This document shows, piece by piece, positions 12,613 to 25,383 of a stretch of DNA of 64,000 bases. The stretch comes from Anastatus disparis (Eukaryota > Arthropoda > Insecta > Hymenoptera > Eupelmidae): assembly GCA_017163975.1 (NCBI GenBank), contig JAFFSR010000229.1:15270001-15334000 (forward strand), in the 5' to 3' direction. The first letter of the stretch is position 1. Each line of letters begins with the position of its first letter. A program made the position numbers and the translations under genes. The notes beneath the pieces are model-generated. The model did not search any database. It was not told the DNA's origin and saw only the letters and a list, made by a program, of their open reading frames with translations.

Positions 12613-13586
12613 CTGCAAAATTATCAAAAATACATTATGTCATTAAATTATAATTAATTAAAATACTAAACTTATAAAGAACTTTAGATAAAATTGTTTA
12701 GTCACTATCTCACCAGATTGTTTTGCTAATTTTTATTTTTTTATTTTAAAATTACAGAAAAAGAAGAATTATACAAAGCATAAGAATGTCTACTAGTTAT
12801 TTATTTATAAAAATAATTTCCACATAGGAAATTAAAAATATATTGCTCTCTACACGATTCTGGTAGGCATTGCCAGAGTTACTTCAGTAGTTACAGCCAG
12901 ATTGTCTAACAAATAAAAAGCGTTTTCATTGCTTCTTCAACTAGAGTATTTGTCCCTTAATTAGAAAACTATTTACAAATGGTTGATTTTTTTCAATCCA
13001 TTTGAAATCAAGTTTTAAACGATTATACAAAATTTATGATATTAGAGTAATGTTTCTGTATTATTTGCGTTAGAAAATCCCTAGAATTTTTTCACATAAT
13101 TAATCTAAATCTAATCTATTCACGATCAACATGAACATTTAGATTATTCTATTTCAGTAGATTTAGACTATCTTTTTTTACAAAAAAAAATCCAAAAAGT
13201 TAATAATTGTGACTACAAAAAATTTATTATGAATAATATGTACTTTGTATTTTAAATTTTCGTAATGAAAAGTCGTTAAATATATTCAAAATTTTATTAT
13301 AGAATTTTTTAAAAACTAAAATTTTAATTATTCAATATATCAGTTTTTATAAGATTTTATATCGATTTAAAAATTTGCTTTTTCCTTAAAATATTATAGC
13401 CAATTAAGCCGCAATATTGATTAAATCATGTAATTAGAGAATTTAAAAAAAAAGTTAAACTTTTTTAGATCCTTTTAATGAAATTTTGAAATATTATTTA
13501 AAATATATGATTTGAAATAATAAAAAAGCAAAGTTTATAATATAATGAATAATAATTGAAAAATAATGATAAAAATAATAAATTAC

Positions 13587-13841
13587 ACAAAAAAAGGGAT
13601 GACAAGCAATTTCATGACCCGGTATTCTCTTGCCAGAATCCTTCTCGAGAAGACTGACAAGAAGATCAGTGGCGCTCTGGCCCAGATATCGAGGAATGAA
13701 CGGTCGTTCGTTACAGATGCTCCAAAAGAGTTCATCTTCGTCACAACCTGAGAAAGGCGATTGGCCGGTTAGCATCTCGTATAGTAGTACACCGAAAGAC
13801 CACCAATCAACTGCTTGATTATACTTTAAGCCCTTTATTAT
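13587..13841 (-). CDS. Pkcdelta: PKC delta exon, kinase C-lobe (alpha-F to alpha-I)
   Basis: Residues 415-499. It follows an acceptor TTAG in phase 0 with IIKGLKYNQAVDWWSFGVLL, the PKC alpha-F segment with the invariant Asp of DWWSFG. It ends IACHPFFC at a weak donor, TGT|GTAATT. The weak donor is accepted because joining here gives HPFF-C-TVAW, with the same HPFF-to-W spacing as PKC delta, and keeps phase 0 on both sides. Length is exactly 85 codons. Without splicing the frame would run into an AT-rich tail. Confidence 0.93.
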
Positions 13842-13878
13842 CTAAGAAATGGCAAAAAGTTTAAATATTTTATTTTTA

Positions 13879-14412
<534 letters not shown>

Positions 14413-14648
14413 CTACAAATTTACAACAACATTATTTTATTTACTATTTTAAATAATACTTTGCTATTCTTCATTTATAAAGCCTTTTATTTTTATTTAT
14501 TTATTTATCAAGTAGTAACTCTTAATCTTTTTAAACGCTAAATTTCAACTATTAATTAATTAAACAATTCAACTAACAAGGAGAAGCTTGGGATATAACT
14601 TTGGCAGACTTTAAAATTAAAATTAAAAATCCATTCATATATCCTTAC

Positions 14649-14782
14649 CTTGAGGAAATTGAAATCTGTAACTTCATATTTCTTAAATCTGGGTAAGTTT
14701 GTTGCTGGTGGTGTTATCCGACCGCTATGATGAAAATGATCTCCTTCTGCATTTCGTTGGTTCTCGGACGATTGTGAAGGTG
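14649..14782 (-). CDS. Pkcdelta: PKC delta exon, V3 hinge leading into the kinase domain
   Basis: Residues 205-249. Acceptor TTCAACAG, phase 1; donor AAG|GTAAGG, phase 0. It begins (A)PSQSSENQRN, a polar Ser/His/Pro-rich hinge shorter than the vertebrate PKC delta V3, and ends FKKYEVTDFNFLK, the start of the kinase fold. This is the exon where conventional and alternative 5' modules would meet: its 5' boundary is phase 1, the same phase as the donors at 31845, 39647 and 24682. Confidence 0.93.
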
Positions 14783-15159
14783 CTGTTGAAAAATATACAT
14801 TTAAGAAAATTTTTTCTTATCATTAAAGAATTAGATAGATTTTTATCCATAATTTATTTAGATATTGGCAAAATATTCCATACGAATAATACAAGAATAT
14901 AATTACTAGAATTTTTCACTGCACATATATATTTAGCTAATTTTTAAAGGCTTTAATATATTTTCTAATGATCGAAAAATTGATTTTTTAATAAATTTAA
15001 TTTAATTAAAGATAGCATACATTTTAAGTAATGGAATGAAGTGTTAGTAAAAAAACATTCGGTTATTACAAATAAAAAACTTACGACATATCTTGAGTTT
15101 AGGTGACAATATGACAAAGAAAAAAAGAATAAAAATTGCAAAACATAAATTAAAATAGT

Positions 15160-15385
15160 ATATTATACACCAAGGGAGGTAAAGTACTGGCGAGTCCATA
15201 GCACATGTAAATTGTGACCCGAGCCGGAGGCGAGGGTTGCAAACATGTGCTATGGGGTCGCCATTTTACCTCCCGTGGTGTGTATGCTATTTTTCGCCAT
15301 ACCCGGGCCGAACAACTTTTGTTTTTCGGTGCCGGGACGAAAGTTGTACTTTCGGGCAGGGTATGGCAAAAATATATTTTAAGAG
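15160..15385. repeat. pair of GC-rich hairpins (mini-element)
   Basis: Two adjacent inverted repeats stand out from the AT-rich flank. The first has arms around CACCAAGGGAGGTAAA and TTTTACCTCCCGTGGTG, with an inner stem CATAGCACATG/CATGTGCTATG, enclosing CCCGAGCCGGAGGCGAGGG (15218-15236). The second has arms GCCATACCC and GGGTATGGC around an inner CCGAACAACTTT/AAAGTTG stem. The outer word TATTATACACCAAGGGA also occurs inverted at about 26490-26510. No coding frame is involved. Confidence 0.7.
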
Positions 15386-15779
15386 GTATTCTAGGTTATA
15401 TATTGAGTACAGTTAATTTTACTAAAACAGTAACAACGGTAACTATTTGAAATTTCTTATTTAACATGATTATGTAGAATTTATAATTTGCAAAAGCAAC
15501 ACATAAAAACTGATGAAAAACGTTGTCCATTTAAAAAATCTTAATATAACTTGTCGGTGCAAAGCTTTATAAGTAAGGGAAAGATGGGTATAGTGAAGAC
15601 AAAATTATAAAGTTACTTCATATATTAAAAAATTAAATACTAATGTTAAAATTATTTTGGGATATTTTTATAACAAACATAAATGAGGAAAAAAAATCGC
15701 GCTCACCGTTTACTATAATCTCATTATTCGGAATTAAAAAGTTCGCTGTTAAAAGGTCGCTGAAGCAATGCTAGAAAGA

Positions 15780-16550
15780 TGAACCGGTCAATCGTAAGCC
15801 CAAATTTATAAAATGGATTGTAAATGCTGATGACGAGACATGTACTCGGACATGTATATGCAAATCACTTAACAAGCTTCACAATGACGCCTTTAAATTA
15901 AGCCAAAATTGGAAAAATCACACTGATAGGAATAAATCATAACAGTTTACTTAATGAAATGACTGTTAACAAACAATTGACTAAAGTAGGACAAAATTAA
16001 CGAAATTTTCATTCATTAATAATTAAAGAATGGTGTAGTGACCAGAAGTGATTAAAAAAGTTTAAAAAAAGTAAAGATTTAAAATGCTTAATATTCAAAG
16101 TGATCATGATGAATATTTTTAACAGTTACTTGTTTGATTCAATTATCATGAAAATTTTGAGCCATAATTAATCGCAACTTCATTTTTATCGTTGACTGTG
16201 TTTTTATCTCGATGTTATGCAATCAGAATTTTTACCAATAAGTCAGATGGTAAACAAAGAATATTGTCCGAGCATTATACGGAATTTAAGAAGACAAATT
16301 CGTTGAAAAAGACCATATTTGTCAAAATAAATAACGTACTTCTGACCAAAAACTCAACAAATATAATCGAACTACCCTATTCAGTTGATATGGCTCAGGC
16401 TGACACATTTTTCTTTTCAAAACTTAAATGACAACTTCAAGGAACCCATTTTCAACCGATAAAAGACATAAAAGAAAACGTAGGCATTAATTTATTATTT
16501 CGGAAGAGAGATATTTTAAAGTTGATACAAATAATTTCAGTGAATACTAA
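15780..16550 (+). pseudogene. mariner-type transposase relic
   Basis: Plus-strand frames give, in order, KWIVNADDETCT near 15820 (compare the mariner block with I-V-T-x-D-E-T-W, carrying the first catalytic Asp) and, near 16375-16440, ELPYSVDMAQADTFFFSKLK (compare L-P-Y-S-P-D-L-A-P-x-D, carrying the third). A degraded tail resembling the usual G-T-R-F...D-E-E-V-K segment follows. Frameshifts, stops and a shortened middle section show it is inactive. Inverted termini are not recognisable. Confidence 0.75.
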
Positions 16551-18004
16551 ATATTTTTTGTTATATTGATTGATTTTCTATACTTTTTTGACAGTATATA
16601 ATAATCAATTATGATGAAATAAATTAAAAAAATGCTTTTTCAGCAAAATATAAATCTCCGATATTTTCTATATAATGACTAACTAAATATCAGAATAAAA
16701 ATTAAAAGTGCACAAAAATGTCGAGTATATTATTAAAATTCTAATAAGCGGCTTTTTTATTAAAAAAGTAGAAAATAAATTTTCTAAAACTCTATTTTTT
16801 TCTTAATTCACTTTAAATAATTTTTATTTAATAATTTAAAAACTCATTTTTTCCTCTAGGAAAGAAATTTTTTATGATTGAAATATATAAAAGTATTTTT
16901 ATTTATTCTTTAGTAGCCGCTAACTGACAGAAAAGGTGGCACTATTTTGATAATAAACAACTATCTGATCACATATTGGCAGGTCGTCAATCCACTGAAC
17001 CGAGAGAAGACCGCCTAGCTAATATGAGTATTTAATTAGGTTAAAATGAATAAAAATAAATATTTAGAAATAAAAGATAAAAAAAAAGAAGTTAAATGTA
17101 ACATTTTCTGTCCAAGTTCATGAAACGATTTTTTTAATGGAAAAAAGAAAAACATAATATAAAATATAAAATTAAAGTTTAAAAAATTAAAAAAATTTTT
17201 CTACATGTTTTAGAGCAAACCAGCTACGTAAAGTACAAGTAACAATTTTTCGATAATTTTAAAATTACGATTATTGTTATACAATTTAAAATAATAGATG
17301 GAGTTATATTTCAAACGGATCCTTTTAACAATCTAATTTCCTAATAAATTTTATATTTTTGTTACCTTTAGACCTAGTGAGTGATCTTATTTCTGTAAAT
17401 GAACTATCCTTATTATCTCATATTAGAAGTAAAAATGTTTTGTAAAACCTGCTTGCTATCCATTTTGACTTTTTGTATCTCAAGGATAGAGAAGATTATA
17501 TGAATTACAATGAAAAAAGTGTCTTTTAAAAATAGTATTAGATTCAGGAATCCATTTTAAATCATACCTTGCTCGATTCTTATAAATACCGATGACTGAT
17601 AAAACAATTCGTAAATTCTTTGAGTAAGGAGGATGAATGTTTTAATTGCCCAATTAATGGTACTAAATTAAAAGAAAATATTTTCAAAGAACTTTATATG
17701 CATTAAATGTTAGAAGATGAAGCTATTATAGAAATTATAACAGATATAAATATAGATAAACTTTTCCAAAACTTTTTAGAAAACTACCAGAGTCAGAAGT
17801 ATGTATCCGTATTAGAAAAAATAATGTAAAACTTCAATTATTTTAATTGTTTAATCCACATGTTTCCATAAAAATCAGACTTGAAAGAAGATATATGCAG
17901 AAATCATGAAATCTTTGTTCGAAATGAGTTAGGAATCTGCTATATCGGATATTCGAAGAAAAAAGATTGTTACAAACGTAAGAAAGAATAATAAACCACT
18001 AAAT

Positions 18005-18232
18005 TTATGTGACCTGGTCTATGGAAAGAGGACTTAGGCGTCAAAAAATAATTTTCTACTTTTTTGCCGATTTTGTTAGAGTTAGAAACGCTCTTTCACA
18101 TGGTCAAACGCGAACTCTTTTTTTTCTCAACTTTTAGCAAACTTTTAAATAAATTATGACTTTCTGCTTTGAAAATCGGTAAAAAAGAGGAAAATTATTT
18201 TTTGACATTTAAGTCCTCAGGTTACAAATAAT
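18005..18232. mobile_element. small palindromic MITE-like element
   Basis: Arms of about 50 bases: the left side GAGGACTTAGGCGTCAAAAA matches the right side TTTTTGACATTTAAGTCCTC inverted, continuing through ATTTTC and ACCGATTTT-like blocks. The outer GTGACCTG/CAGGTTAC words also pair. No coding frame. Confidence 0.7.
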
Positions 18233-20640
18233 AAATGCAGTCAACAATATATTTTTAACAGTAATTAGAAGACGGTATATCGACATCTATTTTCATTTGC
18301 TTCTAATTCGTGCAATTGGTAAATACTAATCAGTTAAAGCAATTTTTTTTCAAATTACAGTAATCTGAATGTTTAAAAATTTATTAAATATCAAATTATT
18401 TCCAATATTTGAAGAATTAAAACTTCTTAAAATTTATATCTTTATTATTAGTTTTATGTTTACGTGGAAATTCTAAAGTTTTGTAAAATCTTCTGTATTA
18501 AAGCACTCAAGCTATCCTAAAAAAGTTTGCTTATAAATGAAGGGATACGTAAATTTGTACGGCAATTAAATATAAATTGTCTTAACTTTTCGATACTGAA
18601 TTATCATTATGCACATTTTCTTTTATGTATTTTTAGAAGACTCTTGTCATCAGAACAAACAGCTTAATGCATACTGTACAGTTTTCGCGCTCATATGCGA
18701 ACCGTACCGTATTTCTTTAGCGTATACATATTTTTGGCTACTACTTCAACATTCTTTAAAAATAAACTTGGCCATCCAATGACATTAGCGTAATAAGATA
18801 CATATATATATATATATGTCATATTGGGTATTGGGACTATCTATTCATACGCTTTAAAACAAAGATTTTAGTAAGAAAAAAGAAAGTGTGAATCTTTATT
18901 TTATCAAATAATAATTTATTTATAAAAAAGATAGGAAATAATCCGCAATGAGAGTCAAATACTAGCCATTTCTACTGATACAATTTTATTTATTTTCTCG
19001 CTGCATATTCTATAAGTTGCTCTCTTGCGTTTTTCTTTTAATCGCTAAGTGGCACACGTAAGAGGATGTGAAATTCAGTACAGTCAATTAAATAGAACGA
19101 TTTTCAATTTATCGTTTGAAAGAAAAGTCGATTTTTCAGACAAAAAGTCATTTATTCTTAACAAAAGATGCAAATAATTATTGTGAATTTAAAATTCATT
19201 AAAGAAGACGATAATTTCCTACGAGATATTTTTTCTAAAAATGCTTTTTTCACTTAAAAATAACCGTCGAAATTTATGTGGCTTGAAAAGATATGAGTTT
19301 TGAAAAAAAAAATTCACGGATAATGAAACCGTTTTCATGTATTTCATGTATTTTAAAAATCATTTTTCAAACCGAAGAGAACATTTTAAGAGAATGTTTT
19401 TAATGAGAATTTCGTCTTTTTTCTATAGATTTAAATTTTCCAATTGTAATGTACAAATTTCAAATGAAAAAAATCACTTCCTACTTAAATAAAAAAATAA
19501 AATTGATTAACATTTTATAATAATTAAATCTTCTGATTTAACCAAAGGGAACATTGGGATGAGGATTTTAAATGTTAAATTAATAACAAAGTTACACATT
19601 ATTTTACTGAATTTTTTGTGAAGCAGCGCGAGACAAGAAAGAGGTTAGGAGATGACAGAATACAGATGATAAATCTAAATTTGTTCTTTTACATTCTCTC
19701 ACATAATTTTGAGATCGAAAAAAAAATAGTTTGTACAAAACTCATATTTTTTATATAATTATGAAATGTTTCGAAATTGCTGATGAAATTTTCGATATGT
19801 TAAATATCAACTATAATTTTTTTTTAATAAATGCGTTTCGATTACAAACGTGTTTTAATTCTACTTTAGCTGAAAAAAATAACGGACTTTCGAAAGATCG
19901 AACTTCAGCCAGATTACTCCAGCTCCGGGAAACGGATTTGGCCAAAACTGCAAGATAGGATTCTTTTGTGTTAATAGGTCCTAGAGGCAAAGATATAAAC
20001 GTTTTCTCAAAAATATAGTGAAGAGAAGTTGCTACAAGTATTTAAATAAGCGAACGACTAAAACTCTAAAAATGTTGTTTATACAACATTATTATTCTTA
20101 TGAATGAAAGAAAGTAAAGGTTAAATAATTAAATTTAGGCCTTATTGCCTAAAAACAGGTTATCTACTTCAAAAGTTACAGGCGATCAAAATATATTAAT
20201 AAAATAGCGTGGAAAATTCATCATATGATGTATACTAAAGATATTAGCAAATATATAGTAATTTTCAATAAAGCATAACTTTTGAACCATATAAGCATTT
20301 CCAATGACATAAGGCTTAAATCAAAGTATATTTAACTTATTCTTTCTTTAACTTTTTATGCATCAGTTATTTGGTTATCCAAGCTCTTTCTTTTAAAACG
20401 ATGTTCTTTTCGGTACCTTCTTTCATATGACGTCATTTTTATATGGACCAACAATATGTTACATTGGGTGAGGTTCGATTTTTCGAAAGACTGTTATTTT
20501 TTGGGCTTGACGCAGAATCTTAAAATTTAGAATATTGCTTTTCATAACATTCATTTAAATTGTATAGAAATTCCGTTTTCAAATCATGGCTGCAATCGAA
20601 ATGCATTTATTCGAATAAATTGTAATTGATATTTAGAATA

Positions 20641-21112
20641 GAATTCTAGCGAAATTATTCCAAGTTAACTTTATACCTCTTAAATTAAAGGTTTTTTAGT
20701 CCTTTTTCAAATGCTGTCTGGTTTTTTATGCTACGATAAATCGTTAAGAAGTTATAACGATTTTTCTGAAAAAATTAGCTTTTTTCAGCTTGCTGTATCT
20801 CGTAAGCATTACACCGTATTAAAAAATCTAAAGTCATAACAGGATGAAAAAGTGTAAAAAAAAAATTTCTATCGCAAGCTATAAAATTTTATATATTTAT
20901 TCTTTAACTAAAAACAAATATTTTTTTTCTTTGACATTTTTTATTACGGTGTAATGCTTACGAGATGAAAAAAAGCTAATTTTTTCAGAAAAATCGTTAT
21001 AAATTCTTAACGATTTGTCATAGCATAAAAAACCAGACAGCATTTCAAAAAGGACTAAAAAACCTTTAATTTAAGAGGTATAACGTTAACGTAGAATAAT
21101 TTCGCTAGAATT
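20641..21112. mobile_element. fold-back element with long inverted arms
   Basis: The left arm (about 20641-20815) and right arm (about 20943-21112) are near-perfect inverse copies: TTCTAGCGAAATTATTC at one end, its complement at the other, then TACCTCTTAAATTAAAGG, CTGTCTGGTTTTTTATGC, CGATTTTTCTGAAAAAATTAGC and CGTAAGCATTACACCGTA on both sides. The spacer is about 125 bp. No coding frame. Confidence 0.85.
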
Positions 21113-22679
21113 GGCCCAGGATTAAACATGGACAAAAAATTTTTGAAATTTTTTGTTTCTTTTAGCTCTATAAACATAGTTAAAAAATAGATACTCTTAA
21201 ATCAAACCATCAGCATTTGAAAGAGCTCTAAAAAATCTTTCAAACCCATCTTTTCAAAATTTTTTTATGTGCTTTCCAACGGAACAGTAAAACTTTTTAT
21301 ATTTTACCTCGACTGATTAGGGTGAGTAACTTCGTGTGAGCGGGAGTGAAAGTATCATGTCTTAAAATCATAGATTTTATAGAAACAGCAGATGTTTTTC
21401 TGAACTGTGAAGAAAGCTAGATTTATAAACACAAATGCTTGATATATTCTGAGTTCGGTGGTATAATAGCAATTATTTTATGAAACATACTAAAAATAAA
21501 GATTGTTTTGAAGGAGCATTAATGAGAACGTGTTTATCTTACATAAGTTACTAAGACGAGCATTGAAGTTTATAACTTATTTTTTTCATGTTTTTATTTA
21601 AGAAAACACCTAGTACGCTTTGAATTGTCCAAGTCCCTTTGTCGAAAATGCTTATTTGGCTAAAGTCTTCAGAAAATCAAAATTTTTTCGATGCCTCTTA
21701 TTGCGCACTTTCATTACAATGTAAATGCCCATCGAACTTTATCAAATTATAGCAAATCTGAATCTTAATTAAATCAAACTTAATTAACGATTATTTTTAT
21801 AAATCTACATAAAAGTTAAAATGATGTAAACATGATTTCATAAGTATAAAAACCAGTTTTTCGAAAATTCATCAACTTCAAACTTGTCAAGTTTATATTT
21901 AAAAAAAAATAATTTCATGCTCTATATCTAACAGATTAGTATCTTTCAAGTAAGAGAATAAGTTTGATTAATATTTAATTGATAGTCTGAAATGAGTAAG
22001 ACATATACATCTTTTTGGACTCTAAGTGTTTAAATTAAATAAAAAAGACTAGATTTTTAAAATTCAATAGTGATTTATCCAGTTAAAAAATTTGATTTAA
22101 TTAGCTTTAGTTGTAACTTTCTCATTAAAATATATTGTGAAATTCCAGAGCACAATTACGAATTAAATAATGTTTTAACTTGGTTATTTTAACTTTGATA
22201 ATTTTACAAATTAAAGCAGGCGTAAAGTGATACAAAGTAAATTTTATTTGGATTCAATAAAATCATATTATAGAAAAAAAAAAAACTAAAATAGAGCAAC
22301 TTAGGGTGACTTGCCCAATAAATGAACATCAACCAGTAGATAAACGCTTTTGAAAATTTAATGGGATAAAAAATAATTTTGTTGATTAAAACGTATGACA
22401 TAGGTCTTGACCAAAGCGATAAATAAAATGTTTTAAAAAACCTATGTAGAAATGAGTCTAATGTATTGTTAAACTTATTAAATGTATTGAACGAAAATCG
22501 TTTACCTACTGAATTAATCATTCACTTACTGGTATCTTGGGTATTCTCAATTTAAAAACTATTATCAATAACTAAAATTCTATATATATTTAATATATAT
22601 ATATATATATATTTGTTGGATAGTACATAAAAGTGATTTATCATTAAATAGTTAAAGATAATATTTGTAATGTATGTAT

Positions 22680-22925
22680 ATAGATCGAGTTTTGCTTGAT
22701 AGTTCATCTACTGGGCGAGTGACCCTAGTTCCGATCTAAGACATCACTTAAAATAGCTCAGCCGAACAAGATATTAAGAAAGCTCTGCAGTCTCGCTTTC
22801 TCACTGTATCATCTCTGTATCTATACAAGCCGTACTTGCTGCTGGCTGCGCATCAGGATCGAAATGGTATGGCTTCAGACGCCGACGAACGAACGACTTA
22901 CGCCCAGTACGTATATATGCTGGAC
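22680..22925. promoter_or_regulatory. GC-richer island, possible promoter or first exon, orientation unclear
   Basis: The stretch has clearly higher GC than its surroundings. On the plus strand an ATG in strong context (GAAATGG, at 22861) opens 14 codons, MVWLQTPTNERLTP, to a good donor-like CCCA|GTACGT; I find no plus-strand exon for it to join. On the minus strand there is a TATA-like CATATATACG and a GTAAGT donor-like site. Either an upstream exon of an unknown transcript or an intronic regulatory element. Confidence 0.3.
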
Positions 22926-24681
22926 CTAACATAATACAATTTTTAATATCAATTTTTAATATCCTATTATTCCTTTTTCAATAATTTACTACCAAAGTTA
23001 TTGCAATTTTACCGATGGAGCTTGTCTATCTTCATTCTTCTCTTACTTATAAAGAACATAAGTCAAATTTTCTATTATGCGAAAATCCCTTAAAAAAAAA
23101 GTATCCTCGGAGATCCATATTTTGATCTTTTAACCTAAAATTTATGAAAATCTAGTAATAATAAACTAAACGCTATTCATAATTAATAAGTGGCAAACTA
23201 TGTATACGATTAACATTTCATCTTTGCTCATATTGCAAATAAAGAAATTTTTAAAATAACTTTACATTTTTAAAATAATGATTCGTAAATAGTATTGAGA
23301 AAGATATACTAGTGTCTCATTTTTGAGTTCTTTATAATATGAAATTTAATTGTGAGAAGACGAAAACGTCCGTAGACGAGCGTAGAAGCGAACTACTACA
23401 ACTACGATGTGAATAGCGTCACTAATATTCAACGCTTCCAATTTTCAGACTCACGTTTTCATATTGGAATTGCAACAGCTCAACTGTTTGTCCAATATTA
23501 TTAAATTTAAACTTTTTGCAAACTTATATAAATCAAAATTTTTTTCCAACTACATAACAATGATTAATGTTATATTTATATTTAAAATTTTACCATGATA
23601 TTTAAAGGCTTTAAAATCTCGTATTATTAAGATTTTTTACTTCAAATATTCTAATATCATAACATACACAGGTGAATATTTTTTTTATTATACTATCTCT
23701 TATAAGTGCGCTAAGTTAATGACTCTTATTTTTATTTTATTTTCCCAATCGTGCTCTTTATTTTTAAAATAAATATCTATATAATTATATTTTATTTTTA
23801 TGTATTATCTCATATTATAAATTAGTTGATTTCGTAAAAAAATATTTTATTTATAACTATTTCATTAAACAATGAAAACTATCTTATTTCATAAAAAAAA
23901 ACAACAAACATATGTATAGCCAATTTTTCAACACCCAGCAAATTTCTTAACACTTAAATATTTTTCATATATATTATTATTTATATTCTATTCGGAAACT
24001 TATATACTTTGACATCACGAGCTGTGTAAAAATAAAAAAAGCAAAAATAAAAATATACGTATACAAATGTGAAAAATTATTAAGCATTTTAAGTAAAGAA
24101 CATATATTATAAATTTTAAAATTTTTATTTACTTCGATTGCAACATATCTTATTTTTTCATTTTTTTACTTTAACTATAAATGGATTTATTTTTAGAAAT
24201 AAAATTTTTTATTGATTTTATTGTATTAACCATAATGTTTAGAAATTTTGAAGATATTTAAAATAATTAATTTATCTTTTAAATGAGTTTTTTATTTTTA
24301 TCCATCTTTTAAATGAACGCTTATTCGACCTTGAGCTCTACTGACACTAAAAATTGATCGTAGAATAATTAATCGTAAATTCCAAAAATAAAAGTTTTAT
24401 TATCCACTAATAATATAAGTGAACGATATAACGTTCTTACTTTAATAAATAATTCCACATGATATCACAATAGATTACATAAAAAGAGAAGATTTTGAAA
24501 AAAAACTAATAATTTGAGTATGTAACGCGCACTAACATTAAACAAAAGCAGTTGTTCAAAGCAATTACAGAAGAATTAAAATAGCTCCACCAGTATTATC
24601 TTTAAATTTCTGAAGTATTCGTAAAAATGAGATTTATCAGAAGATATTATTGTGAAAATCCTAAAGGGTATATATGCATAC

Positions 24682-24703
24682 CTTGTGCAACATCGAACGC
24701 CAT
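24682..24703 (-). CDS. Pkcdelta: candidate alternative first coding exon of the PKC gene (kinase-only form)
   Basis: On the minus strand ATG at 24703-24701 begins MAFDVAQ and reaches a donor, CAAG|GTATGC, after seven codons plus one base. Phase 1 is exactly what the V3 exon at 14782 needs, giving MAFDVAQ-A-PSQSSENQ... and then the whole kinase domain without pseudosubstrate or C1 domains. A TCAGT initiator lies 66 nt upstream, in a GC-rich patch absent from neighbouring DNA. Such a product would resemble the constitutively active PKM made from an internal promoter of vertebrate PKC zeta. The exon, donor and initiator are seen in the sequence; use of the exon is inferred. Longer in-frame starts (24844) exist but lie upstream of the initiator. 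Confidence 0.45.
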
Positions 24704-24739
24704 GAAAAAAGCTGAAAAATGCAATGATGAAAATTTTGC

Positions 24740-24771
24740 TGTTCGCGCTCGAAGCGTCACGGAAATACTGA
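24740..24771 (-). promoter_or_regulatory. Pkcdelta: candidate internal core promoter (TCAGT initiator)
   Basis: GGTCAGTATT on the minus strand (TCAGT at 24771-24767) matches the arthropod initiator consensus. About 18-31 bases downstream CGAGCGCGAACAG resembles the motif-ten element (CSARCSSAACGS) with one extra base. A TTTAAA lies about 20 bases upstream, slightly close for a TATA box. The surrounding 100 bases are CG-rich. Confidence 0.4.
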
Positions 24772-25363
24772 CCGCCCGCGCGCATTTAAACTCTATTCCA
24801 TTTTCAAGTGAAACATGGCATTGGTTCGTGCCAATAACGCGCACTCTTTTAACTATATTTCTCCTGATGATTATTCGCTCTTCGTTCTCAATATTATAAT
24901 ATTTTGATTTTTTATCACTTTTTTTTATTACTTCATCCTGATATCAGAAAATTCTTCTACAATAATTTAAGCTTATTATATAGAAATATTAAATTTTTCT
25001 CTTCTTTCAATAACTAAGAAACACCGTATATAGATGATATTTACTGAATTTTTTTTACATTTATCAGATCAGATAAATACAAGAAATAAATGATTTATTG
25101 ATTTTAGCTAATAATTATTAACGGACAACAATGTTAAACGTGCTTGAATTTATGTGAGGAACGCGGTAGAAGTAAGTGAGCCAAGTAGGAAGAAGAGTAT
25201 TCAAATTATTATTATAACTTTATTCAGATTTTTTGATAGAGGGGATATTTAAAAAATATATAAAAATACCATGTAGAAAAAAATTTCTTTGTTAAATAAA
25301 AAACTCGAACTTTGAGATTATAAATAATATATTAATTTCAAAGATTACAGAATGTTTCTTTTG

Positions 25364-25383
25364 CTCTCTCTCTCTCTCTCTCT
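25364..25383. repeat. (CT)n microsatellite
   Basis: About ten CT units, followed within 40 bases by a short CG-rich alternating run. Confidence 0.9.

Noticed and set aside
19731..19958. 75-codon plus-strand frame ending QLRETDLAKTAR
   Set aside because: Only the last third has protein-like composition; no recognisable family or splice sites.
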